Below are positions 8,821-16,246 of a stretch of 64,000 nt of DNA, one piece after another (positions within the stretch are counted from its first letter, which is position 1; each line of letters begins with the position of its first letter). A model generated the notes under the pieces. That model worked only from the letters and a program-made list of their open reading frames with translations, made no database searches and had not been told where the DNA came from. The stretch is from Desulfobacca_B sp046538075 (lineage in GTDB: Bacteria > Desulfobacterota > Desulfobaccia > Desulfobaccales > Desulfobaccaceae), in assembly GCA_046538075.1 (NCBI GenBank), contig JBKHJN010000002.1, positions 1 to 64,000 on the forward strand. The letters are read 5' to 3'. Position numbers and translations under genes: made by a program.

Positions 8821-10149
8821 ATGACGGGACCTGCCGTAGCCGACTATTTGCCAACGATCTACCAAGCTAATCTGAGCAATGGCTTGACCGTGCTGGGAGT
8901 GGAATATGACCGGGCTCCGTGGGTGAATATAAGTTTCATGGCCAAACGCGGGGCCGAAGCCGATCCCCCCGGTAAAGAAGGGGCGGCGGATTGCACTGCC
9001 GAAGGCCTGACCCTGGGTACCGCCAACCGGGATCAACTGCGCCTGGCCATTGAGGTGGAGTCGCGGGGCGCCAGGCTCGAGGCCCAGGGACATTGGGATT
9101 ACCTCATGGTTAACCTAGAGGGGTTGGCGGAGGATTTTGGAGAGTTGATGGCGCTGTTGGCTGAGGTGGTGCAATCTCCTGAGTTTCCCGAGCAGGACTT
9201 TGCCTACCTCAAGGGGCGACGGCAAGCGGAACTGGTGCATCTGCAGGATAACCCCCGGGAGGTCGCCAATCGCTGGTATTACCGGCTGTTTTTCGGCGAC
9301 AGTCCATACGGCCATCCAGTCACCGGCGACTTGGGGTCAATCTCCGCCCTGAGCCTGGAGGACCTTAAATCTTTTTATCATAACCAGTTCCATCCGACTG
9401 AAAGCACTTTGGTAGTGGTCGGCATGGTCCCCGAAGCCACTGTAGTCCGGGAGGCGGACCGGTTCTGGTCGACCTGGTCGGGAGGGTCCCGGCCGGCGCC
9501 GCCCTATCAGGAGACCCCCGCCAGCCTGGGACCACCGGGAATTTATCTGCTCGACCGCCCGGCCCTAACGCAAAGCGAAATTCGTCTAGGCCATTTGGGG
9601 CTTAGACGCCAACATCCTGATTACTTTGCCCTGCGGCTGGCCAATTATATCCTGGGCGGCGGCGGCTTTTCCTCCCGACTGATGACCCGAATCCGCTCGG
9701 AACGGGGCCTTACCTATGGCATTAACAGCCATTTCCACTTCCGCCGGGCCCCGGGCCCGTTTGTCATTTCCACTTTTACGCCGGCCCCCCATACCGCCGC
9801 AGTAATCCGGGAAACCCAAGCGGTGATGACTGAACTCAAGCAGGGCAGTATTACTGGCCAGGAATTAGAGGATGCCAAAAATTTTTATACCGGCCACTTC
9901 CCCCTGGGATTGGAGGCTCCCGGAGGGATTGCCCAACAGCTTCTGCAGATTGACTTGCATTCCCTGGGCCTTGATTACCTCAAAAACTATTGTGAAAATA
10001 TGCAAGCCGTGCCACTGGAGAAGGCCCGGGCCGCCTCCGCCGCCCATCTTTACCCCGAAGCCTTGGTGGTTGTGGTTCTGGGACCGGTCGCGGTCTGCCA
10101 AGCTGATCTGGAAGCCTTGGGACCGGTCACCTTGGTGACGGAGTCTTGA
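8821..10149 (+). CDS. M16 family peptidase, zinc-motif-less partner
   Basis: 442 aa. The region that should carry HxxEH reads GAADCTAEGL, so this subunit cannot bind catalytic zinc. The C-terminal half keeps the M16 signature of non-catalytic chains: GGGGFSSRLMTRIRSERGLTYGI. TAAGGAG lies 10 bases before the ATG. It probably pairs with the active chain encoded directly upstream. It ends only 38 bases before the -35 box of the dsr promoter. Confidence 0.85.
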   Translation: MTGPAVADYLPTIYQANLSNGLTVLGVEYDRAPWVNISFMAKRGAEADPPGKEGAADCTAEGLTLGTANRDQLRLAIEVESRGARLEAQGHWDYLMVNLEGLAEDFGELMALLAEVVQSPEFPEQDFAYLKGRRQAELVHLQDNPREVANRWYYRLFFGDSPYGHPVTGDLGSISALSLEDLKSFYHNQFHPTESTLVVVGMVPEATVVREADRFWSTWSGGSRPAPPYQETPASLGPPGIYLLDRPALTQSEIRLGHLGLRRQHPDYFALRLANYILGGGGFSSRLMTRIRSERGLTYGINSHFHFRRAPGPFVISTFTPAPHTAAVIRETQAVMTELKQGSITGQELEDAKNFYTGHFPLGLEAPGGIAQQLLQIDLHSLGLDYLKNYCENMQAVPLEKARAASAAHLYPEALVVVVLGPVAVCQADLEALGPVTLVTES

Positions 10150-10187
10150 GGGGTCAGATATTATTGAAAACCTGAATGATTTTTTTG

Positions 10188-10218
10188 TTGACAAACGCTT
10201 CCGGAAGAGTGATATAAT
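10188..10218 (+). promoter_or_regulatory. dsrAB promoter with palindrome in the spacer
   Basis: Perfect -35 TTGACA (10188-10193) and perfect -10 TATAAT (10213-10218), separated by 19 bp, longer than the optimal 17. The spacer contains a perfect 10-bp palindrome CTTCCGGAAG at 10198-10207. A long spacer with a centred palindrome is the hallmark of MerR-type activators that untwist the promoter, although other dimeric regulators could also bind. The dsrA ATG is 67 bases downstream with GGGAGG before it. Confidence 0.7.
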
Positions 10219-10284
10219 CCACAATTACTTGTGAAAAAAAGGATAAAATCGTCAGATAAACTGCAGAAAGGGAGGTAGGTTTTT

Positions 10285-11526
10285 ATGTCAGATACTCCGA
10301 TGTTGGATCAACTGGAGACCGGACCGTGGCCAAGCTTTATTAAAGATTTAAAGCGTATGGCCGCCAAAAAACCCCAGATCAAGGACTTATTAGGACAGTT
10401 AGAACGTTCTTACGAGGACAAGATTACCCACTGGAAGCATGGTGGGATCGTGGGCGTTTTGGGGTATGGTTCCGGTATCATTGGCCGTTATTCCGACCTG
10501 CCGGATGAATTTCCGGGGCTGGCGCATTTCCATACCATGCGTATTAATCAGCCCTCGGGATGGTTCTATACCACCGAGGCCCTGCGCATGCTGTGCGACA
10601 TCTGGGATGAGTACGGCAGTGGGGTGTTAAACATGCACGGCTCCACCGGGGATATCATCTTCCTGGGCACCACTACCGATAATTTGGAACCTTGCTTCCA
10701 AGCCTTGGCGCATAAAGGTTTCGATATCGGCGGTTCGGGGTCGGCGATGCGCAGTCCCAGCTGTTGCTGTGGACTGGCCCGGTGTGAATGGTCGTGTTAC
10801 GATACCATGGAAGCCTGCTACGATATCACCCAGGAATTTCAATTTGAGCTGCACCGGCCGGGCTTCCCGTACAAATTTAAGTTTAAGTTCTCCGGTTGCC
10901 CCAATGATTGCGTGGCCGCCGTAGCCCGGGCTGATTGTTCGGTGATTGGCGTCTGGAAGGACGATATCCGCATCGATGCCTCCGCGGTCCAGGCTTATGC
11001 TGGCGGTGAATTGAAGCCCAAAGGTGGCGGCGCCCATGTGGACAAACTGGATATCCAAAAGGATGTCGTGGACCTGTGCCCCACTCATTGCATGAGCTGG
11101 GACGGCAAGACTCTGAAGATCAACAACCAGGAATGCAACCACTGCATGCATTGCATCAACCTGATGCCTCAGGCTCTGCGTCCGGGCACCGAGGTCGGAG
11201 CAACCATCCTGTTAGGCTCCCATGCCCCGATTCTGGAAGGGGCCCAGATGAGCTGGGTGATCGTGCCCTTTATGCCAATGGAGAAGCCGTTCGACGAGTT
11301 GAAAGAATTGGGCGCCAATATCATGGAATGGTGGACAGAAAACGGCAAGAACCGGGAGCGGGTCGGCGAATTGATCCTGCGGCTGGGCATGCGCGAGTTC
11401 TGTTTGGCGGTAAATCTAGATCCGGTGCCCCAGTCCATCAAGTGGCCGCGCTGCAACCCCTTCTTCTTCTGGCACAAGGAAGATTTTGAGGCTGAGGCCG
11501 AAGGTAAAACCTATATCAAGTTGTAA
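10285..11526 (+). CDS. dsrA: Dissimilatory sulfite reductase alpha subunit
   Basis: 413 aa, slightly shorter than the roughly 437 aa of Desulfovibrio because an N-terminal segment is missing. Reduces sulfite with electrons from ferredoxin-like donors at a siroheme-[4Fe-4S] centre in the cytoplasm, the last step of sulfate respiration. Siroheme/cluster ligand pattern: C161-x5-C167 and C205-x3-C209 (SGCPNDC). A ferredoxin insertion follows (CPTHC and CNHCMHCINLMP). Conserved blocks include HWKHGGIVGV, NMHGSTGD and RPGFPYKFKFKF. Oddity: the first ligand lies in a run of three cysteines (160-162) where most homologues have one. First gene of dsrA-dsrB-dsrD-dsrN. Confidence 0.97.
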   Translation: MSDTPMLDQLETGPWPSFIKDLKRMAAKKPQIKDLLGQLERSYEDKITHWKHGGIVGVLGYGSGIIGRYSDLPDEFPGLAHFHTMRINQPSGWFYTTEALRMLCDIWDEYGSGVLNMHGSTGDIIFLGTTTDNLEPCFQALAHKGFDIGGSGSAMRSPSCCCGLARCEWSCYDTMEACYDITQEFQFELHRPGFPYKFKFKFSGCPNDCVAAVARADCSVIGVWKDDIRIDASAVQAYAGGELKPKGGGAHVDKLDIQKDVVDLCPTHCMSWDGKTLKINNQECNHCMHCINLMPQALRPGTEVGATILLGSHAPILEGAQMSWVIVPFMPMEKPFDELKELGANIMEWWTENGKNRERVGELILRLGMREFCLAVNLDPVPQSIKWPRCNPFFFWHKEDFEAEAEGKTYIKL

Positions 11527-11533
11527 AGCTTTA

Positions 11534-11549
11534 ATCAGCCCAGGCTGAT
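11534..11549 (+). repeat. Hairpin in the dsrA-dsrB gap
   Basis: ATCAGCC-CA-GGCTGAT, a perfect inverted repeat starting 8 bases after the dsrA stop codon. It is not followed by a T-tract. It may slow exonucleases and shape the dsrA:dsrB message ratio. Confidence 0.45.
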
Positions 11550-11610
11550 ACCTGACGCTGCAACTGCATAAAATATCGAGAGTTTTAATCTTGTTAGGAG
11601 GGTTGACAAC

Positions 11611-12684
11611 ATGGCAGAAGAAAGAATAACTGATATTGGACCCCCACATTATGAACAGTTTTTGCACCCCGTTATCAAAGCAAATTACGGTAAATGGAAG
11701 TATCATGAAATTCCTCAACCCGGGGTGTTAAAACATGTTTCCGAAAGTGGCGATGAGTTATATACTGTACGTTGTGGAGCAGGCCGCTTGCTAACTACCG
11801 ACTACGTCCGGGAAGTCTGCGATATCGCTGACAAGTTCTGTGATGGTTATGTCCGCTGGACCAGCCGCAATAATATTGAGTTCCTGACAGCCAAAAAAGA
11901 AAATGTCGAACCCCTGATTGCGGCCATCAAAGACCAGGGCTGGCCTGTCGGCGGCACCGGCCATTCGGTGACCAGTATTGTCCATACCCAGGGTTGGATT
12001 CATTGTCATACCCCGGCGATTGACGCCTCTGGAATCGTCAAGGCGGTGATGGACGATTTGTTCGAATATTTTGGCCATCATACCCTGCCGGCCCAGCTGC
12101 GCATCTCCCTGGCCTGCTGTTTAAATATGTGCGGGGCGGTGCATTGCTCTGACATCGCCATCCTGGGCATCCACCGGACGGCGCCGAAAATCTTCCACGA
12201 TAAATTAAGGCATCTCTGCGAAATCCCCACCACCATTGCCTCCTGTCCCACTGGTGCCATCCGGCCCCATCCCGACAAGAGCATCAAAAGCGTGGTGGTC
12301 AACGAGGAACGTTGCATGTACTGCGGCAACTGCTACACCATGTGCCCGGCCATGCCTTTATTTGATCCGGAAAAAGGCGGGGTCGCCCTGTTGATTGGCG
12401 GCAAGGTCTCCAATGCCAAGCACCCGCCGATGTTCTCCCGCTTGGGAGTACCTTATCTACCCAATAATCCGCCCCGCTGGCCGGAAACGTGTCAAGCCAT
12501 TCGCAAGATCCTACTGGCTTATGTCGAAGGCGCCAACAAATGGGAACGGGTGGGCGAATGGATTCAGCGGATCGGCTGGAGCCGTTTCTTTGAAATTTGT
12601 GATATTCCGTTTACCTTCCAACACATTGATGATTATAAGTGGGCCTACGACACTTATAATACCTCGATGCATTTTAAATTTTAA
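11611..12684 (+). CDS. dsrB: Dissimilatory sulfite reductase beta subunit
   Basis: 357 aa, with AGGAGG before the ATG. Forms the alpha2-beta2 core with DsrA. The beta chain binds the catalytic siroheme; the cluster-ligand motif CCLNMCGAVHCSDIAI contains C170-x3-C174. A ferredoxin domain follows with CPTGAI and CMYCGNCYTMCP. Other strongly conserved blocks: QGWIHCHTPA, VGGKVSNA, NNPPRWP, GEWIQRIGW and the terminal HFKF. An 84-base gap with a hairpin separates it from dsrA; dsrD follows 14 bases later. Together with dsrD this marks the reductive rather than the sulfur-oxidising type. Confidence 0.97.
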   Translation: MAEERITDIGPPHYEQFLHPVIKANYGKWKYHEIPQPGVLKHVSESGDELYTVRCGAGRLLTTDYVREVCDIADKFCDGYVRWTSRNNIEFLTAKKENVEPLIAAIKDQGWPVGGTGHSVTSIVHTQGWIHCHTPAIDASGIVKAVMDDLFEYFGHHTLPAQLRISLACCLNMCGAVHCSDIAILGIHRTAPKIFHDKLRHLCEIPTTIASCPTGAIRPHPDKSIKSVVVNEERCMYCGNCYTMCPAMPLFDPEKGGVALLIGGKVSNAKHPPMFSRLGVPYLPNNPPRWPETCQAIRKILLAYVEGANKWERVGEWIQRIGWSRFFEICDIPFTFQHIDDYKWAYDTYNTSMHFKF

Positions 12685-12698
12685 ATTAAGGTGTAATA

Positions 12699-12953
12699 AT
12701 GGCTGAACCAGTCCCCAAAGAAGAATTGGTAGAAAGTGTCTACCAGGAAGTGGCTAAAGTTCAAGGCAAGAAACAGCTCAAGGCGGGCGATCTCACCAAA
12801 CTGATGCTCAAGAAATATGGCGATCGGGTGAGTAAAAACGACGTCAAGTACGCTATCAAAGAATTAATTGATAGCGGCCGTTGCGTCTATACCTATTTCG
12901 GCGGCAGTTTCGTCGAATTGCCCCATGAGGAAGGGGCGGCCAAGAATATCTGA
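12699..12953 (+). CDS. dsrD: DsrD, winged-helix activator of sulfite reductase
   Basis: 84 aa, no cysteines of note. Small winged-helix fold: helical N-terminus, then VSKNDVKYAIKELIDSG as the recognition-helix region and CVYTYFGGSFVEL as the wing. DsrD occurs with reductive-type DsrAB and is known to stimulate sulfite reductase allosterically. Position immediately after dsrB is the standard one. Its TGA overlaps the ATG of the next gene (TGATG), so dsrN translation is probably coupled. Confidence 0.9.
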   Translation: MAEPVPKEELVESVYQEVAKVQGKKQLKAGDLTKLMLKKYGDRVSKNDVKYAIKELIDSGRCVYTYFGGSFVELPHEEGAAKNI

Positions 12954-14404
12954 TGCCGCGACCCTGTCCCCGGTTGGTACTGTCGGCCCTGCGGGGCGGG
13001 TCGGGTAAAACTACCCTGACCCTGGGCCTGTTGGCCGCCTGGCGCCAACAGGGACGAGAGGTCGTACCCTTTAAGAAGGGGCCGGATTACATCGATCCGG
13101 CGTGGCATGCACTGGCCGCGGGCCGGCCCTGTTATAATTTGGATCCGTTCCTGATGGACCGGGACCTGATGTTGGCCTCGGTAGTCCATCATGCTGGCCA
13201 AGCGGATGGCGCCCTGATCGAGGGCAATCGTGGTCTTTACGATGGACTCGATGTTGAAGGGACATCCAGTACTGCCGAGTTAGCCAAACTAATCCAAGCC
13301 CCAGTGGTGCTGGTGGTAGATTGTACTATGACCACCCGCACCGCCGCGGCTTTGGTGTTGGGATGCCAACGCTTTGATGCTGGGGTGGCTCTGCAGGGCG
13401 TGGTTCTCAATCAGATAGCGCGGCCGCGGCACGAACAGGTGTTGCGGGCCGCGATCGAACGTTATTGCGGCCTTCCCGTCTTAGGAGCCATTCCCCGTCT
13501 TAAGTGTGCTGTCTTTCCCGAACGTCACATGGGACTGGTGCCCCCCCAGGAGCACCAATCTGCCCATCGGGCCGTGGCCACCGCCCTTGATTTGGCTAAA
13601 AAATATCTGGAGGTTGACCGCCTGTGGGAATTGGCAAAGCAGGCGCCGTTGTTATCTGCCCAGCCATTGGCTGGGGCTAAGGAAGTCCAGTTCAGGGATG
13701 AACAGGTGGTTATCGGAATCGTACGAGATTCCGCCTTCCAGTTCTATTATCCAGAAAATTTGGAATCTCTTACCCGCCTGGGAGCCCGCCTGGTAGAAAT
13801 CAATGCCTTGCAGGACCAATTTCTACCGCCGATTGACGCCTTGTACATCGGCGGCGGTTTTCCCGAAACCCATGCTGCTGCTTTGGCCAATAATCACAGC
13901 TTCCGGCGTTCCTTGTGGCAGGCTGCCGAAAGTGAGTTGCCGATTTATGCTGAATGCGGCGGTTTAATGTACTTAGGGGAAAGCCTGATCCTGGCCGGCC
14001 AAACTTATCCCATGGCCGGAGTTTTGCCTCTAGTCTTTAAACTGGGCAAACGGCCCCAGGGGCACGGCTATACCATGGCGGAAGTGGAAGGACCGAATCC
14101 ATTTTTTCCGGTTGGGACTCAACTAAGGGGCCATGAGTTTCATTATTCCCAGGTGGTCCATTCTCAACTCAAGCCCCAAGATTTGATCTTCCAACTCCAG
14201 CGCGGTCAAGGAATTATTGATCAGCGAGACGGTGCCTGCTATAAGAATGTTCTGGCTACCTTCACCCATATCCACGCTTTAGGCACTCCTGGATGGGCTG
14301 CAGCCATGGTCCAACAAGCACGTGAATTCCGACTGCGGGGACAAATGGCAAGGGCTGCGTTATCGCCGGATTGCTACCCGCAAGGATTTCCCTTAAAAAC
14401 CTAA
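12953..14404 (+). CDS. dsrN: Siroheme/cobyrinate a,c-diamide synthase (DsrN/CbiA type)
   Basis: 483 aa. N-terminal dethiobiotin-synthetase-like ATPase domain with P-loop GGSGKTT near residue 15 and KKGPDYIDPAWH; C-terminal class I glutamine amidotransferase with nucleophile Cys335 in ECGGLMYLGE and a late GHEFHYS histidine. The fold is that of CobB/CbiA, which amidates side chains of cobyrinic acid; in dsr operons the homologue DsrN is thought to amidate siroheme to siroheme amide. The one-base-overlap with dsrD supports the DsrN reading. No other cobalamin genes are nearby. A cobB function in B12 synthesis cannot be excluded. Confidence 0.85.
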   Translation: MPRPCPRLVLSALRGGSGKTTLTLGLLAAWRQQGREVVPFKKGPDYIDPAWHALAAGRPCYNLDPFLMDRDLMLASVVHHAGQADGALIEGNRGLYDGLDVEGTSSTAELAKLIQAPVVLVVDCTMTTRTAAALVLGCQRFDAGVALQGVVLNQIARPRHEQVLRAAIERYCGLPVLGAIPRLKCAVFPERHMGLVPPQEHQSAHRAVATALDLAKKYLEVDRLWELAKQAPLLSAQPLAGAKEVQFRDEQVVIGIVRDSAFQFYYPENLESLTRLGARLVEINALQDQFLPPIDALYIGGGFPETHAAALANNHSFRRSLWQAAESELPIYAECGGLMYLGESLILAGQTYPMAGVLPLVFKLGKRPQGHGYTMAEVEGPNPFFPVGTQLRGHEFHYSQVVHSQLKPQDLIFQLQRGQGIIDQRDGACYKNVLATFTHIHALGTPGWAAAMVQQAREFRLRGQMARAALSPDCYPQGFPLKT

Positions 14405-14697
14405 ACCTAGCACTAGCATAAACCATCTTTCCAGGGTCAGGGGTAAGTTAACTTTTTCCTTGACATTGACTGGTGCTCTATTATAGGGTTTATCAACAGG
14501 ATTGTGAAAAAAGTATTTTGTCTGGTGAGTTGATAAGTTCAGGAATTACTCCAGTCAAGCAGGCTACAGGATCCTATCTGGTCCGAAGATGACCAATAAC
14601 CTGTGGCTTATTACCTTGCAAATTTTGGAGTTGGGACTATTCCCGAGACTTAATCAAAGACCAAGATAATGACCACTTGAAGGAGGTGAAACTAGCA
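14405..14697. promoter_or_regulatory. Gap upstream of ferredoxin with possible promoter
   Basis: A 293-base gap. A perfect -35 TTGACA at 14460-14465 is followed by a TATAGG at 14482-14487 (16-bp spacer), a plausible promoter for the ferredoxin gene. No terminator was found after dsrN, so read-through is also possible. The rest has no recognised feature. Confidence 0.4.
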
Positions 14698-14886
14698 ATG
14701 GCTTGGCGTGTTGAGGTCGATGAGGAAAAATGTGAAGGTTGCGAAGAGTGCGTTAACGTCTGTCCCTCTGGTGTCCTCGAGCTACAGAATGAAAAAGCTG
14801 TAGTAGTTGCTGAGGAAGAATGTCTGGGCTGTGAAAGTTGTATCGAGGTCTGTCCAACCGGGGCGATTACCGTCACCGAAGTTTAA
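14698..14886 (+). CDS. Two-[4Fe-4S] ferredoxin
   Basis: 62 aa from ATG 14698, chosen because GAAGGAGGTG lies 9 bases upstream. Two CxxCxxCxxxCP motifs: C12, C15, C18, C22 and C42, C45, C48, C52, giving a clostridial-type ferredoxin with two low-potential clusters. A small acidic electron carrier of the cytoplasm. Its place directly after dsrABDN suggests that it donates electrons to sulfite reductase or to the DsrC/DsrMKJOP branch, but that is inference. Confidence 0.93.
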   Translation: MAWRVEVDEEKCEGCEECVNVCPSGVLELQNEKAVVVAEEECLGCESCIEVCPTGAITVTEV

Positions 14887-14894
14887 GCAGCAAA

Positions 14895-14926
14895 GCGCTG
14901 GCCCTTCTAAAGGCCAGCGCATCTTT
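14895..14926 (+). terminator. Intrinsic terminator after ferredoxin
   Basis: 9-bp GC-rich stem gcgctggcc/ggccagcgc (14895-14903 with 14912-14920), 8-base loop, then atcttt. The weak T-tract lowers certainty, but it lies 9 bases after the stop codon. Confidence 0.65.
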
Positions 14927-14947
14927 CCAGCCAGTTTTAAGACAATT

Positions 14948-15448
14948 CTAGCTTACCAGAATATCTTCTTGACAGCTTTGGCACTTCTGCAGGGATTCTA
15001 ATTCTTCCCGGCTGGCAGGTCGCACTTCCATTATCTGCACCGTATAGTGGAGATCTTCGCCGGCCAAAGGATGATTCATATCCAGAACTACGCTATTTTC
15101 CTTGACTTCCGTCACTACAAAGGGATAATCTAACGGTATCAGGGAGTTGGCCGGGGTTACTCGCAGTCCCGGCTGTAGATTCATTTCGGCCGGGAAACAA
15201 CTGCGGTTCCAGGTTTGCACCTGCCCCGGTTCATGGAGACCGAACGCTTCTTCGGCGGGAATGACAAATTCCCGGGACTCATTTTCTTCGAGGCCAATAA
15301 GTCGCACTTCCAAGCCAGGGAGAAGTTCGTTGTACCCAGCCACGAACGTCAAAGTGGCCGGTTGTTCTTCTGAGCCTTTAATGAATTCTCCGCTATTTAG
15401 GCGGAGACGATATTCTAACCGGACATAACAATCCTTTTGGATATCCAT
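14948..15448 (-). CDS. SlyD-like FKBP peptidyl-prolyl isomerase
   Basis: 166 aa from ATG 15448, where AAGGAG sits 9 bases upstream. FKBP core with an insert-in-flap domain: YRLRLNSGEFI, LLPGLEVRLIGLEENE, IPAEEAFGLHEPG, and DMNHPLAGEDLHYTVQIMEV match SlyD. It should catalyse cis-trans proline isomerisation and act as a chaperone. The C-terminus carries KCQSCQED, a CxxC pair in place of SlyD's histidine-rich metal tail, so metal or redox binding is possible. It is convergent with the ferredoxin gene. Confidence 0.85.
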   Translation of the reverse strand: MDIQKDCYVRLEYRLRLNSGEFIKGSEEQPATLTFVAGYNELLPGLEVRLIGLEENESREFVIPAEEAFGLHEPGQVQTWNRSCFPAEMNLQPGLRVTPANSLIPLDYPFVVTEVKENSVVLDMNHPLAGEDLHYTVQIMEVRPASREELESLQKCQSCQEDILVS

Positions 15449-15547
15449 CGATATTGACTCCTTTTCCAAGCTTGGTTAAGCTTCTCTGAAACACTGCAGA
15501 ATGTCAAGGTAGAACGTAATCGGTGATCGCCGATTAGCTGAGGCGAG

Positions 15548-16003
15548 ATGATCAGGAAGGCCCGCGTTGCTGACGTTAAAGAAATCCGCCGTATTTTACA
15601 GCTGTTCGCCAGCCGCGGGGAACTTTTACCCCGGACCATGGGCGAACTCTACAGTCAGGTGCGCGATTACTATGTTTTTCAGGAAGACAGCCAGGGGCCG
15701 TTGTGCGGCATCGCCGCCCTCCATGTTAGTTGGGAAGGCTTAGGGGAGATCCGCTCTCTGGCCGTCCTTGACCAATATCAGCAGCGGGGCATCGGCAGCC
15801 AATTAGTCGAGATGTGCCTCTCGGAAGCCATTACTCTGGGTCTGGAGCGGATTTTCGTCCTCACTTACCGGCCTGATTTTTTTGCCCGTTTTGGTTTTAA
15901 AATAGTAGACAAAAATATCCTGCCCCACATTGTTTGGGCTGATTGCGTCAGGTGTCCCAAGTTCCCCGACTGTGATGAGATTGCCATGATGCTGGAATAT
16001 TAA
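15548..16003 (+). CDS. GNAT acetyltransferase, short ArgA-like N-acetylglutamate synthase
   Basis: 151 aa. GNAT fold with an acetyl-CoA loop in DQYQQRGIGSQLVE and FFARFGF near the C-terminus. The pattern (IRKARVADVKEI start, EIRSLAVL, ILPHIVWADCVRCPKFP) matches the short, kinase-less N-acetylglutamate synthases known from actinobacteria and many deltaproteobacteria. That would make the first arginine-pathway metabolite, and argJ is found 2.7 kb downstream. A Cys pair near the end (CVRCPKFPDC) is typical of the group. Other GNAT substrates remain possible. Confidence 0.7.
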   Translation: MIRKARVADVKEIRRILQLFASRGELLPRTMGELYSQVRDYYVFQEDSQGPLCGIAALHVSWEGLGEIRSLAVLDQYQQRGIGSQLVEMCLSEAITLGLERIFVLTYRPDFFARFGFKIVDKNILPHIVWADCVRCPKFPDCDEIAMMLEY

Positions 16004-16029
16004 CCTGAGCGGATCTACCAACCTGCTTG

Positions 16030-16160
16030 ACAGAGCTCATCTTTGGAGATAAAATTAAAAATTGGAGGGGGGAAACTTCAAAGCTAAGTCCAGGGCGTAA
16101 AGAACTGTGGAAGCTAAGGTATTGGAAATCCCGATGAAGTGAAGCTTTGTCGGGTTTTTT
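16030..16160 (+). promoter_or_regulatory. Structured leader and terminator upstream of secA
   Basis: The gap between the GNAT gene and secA (243 bases) holds an elaborate purine-rich segment (ggggggaaacttcaaagc, agggcgtaaag, gaagctaagg) and then a terminator at 16130-16160. The aactt...aagt hairpin plus gcgtaaag and gctaagg blocks resemble a divergent GEMM/c-di-GMP-type aptamer, but not convincingly. It may be a secA attenuator, a small RNA or only the GNAT 3' end. Confidence 0.3.
16130..16160 (+). terminator. Intrinsic terminator before secA
   Basis: 10-bp stem cccgatgaag/ctttgtcggg (16130-16139 with 16145-16154, two G-T wobbles), 5-base loop, then six Ts. It is 127 bases after the GNAT stop and 87 bases before secA. 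Confidence 0.7.
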
Positions 16161-16246
16161 AGTGCTAATCCCGCAAGGCGCGGGCAAAAGGGATTTTCCT
16201 CAGAGCAGCTAAAACCACTAAGGGTTTAATAAAATAAATTAAAATC

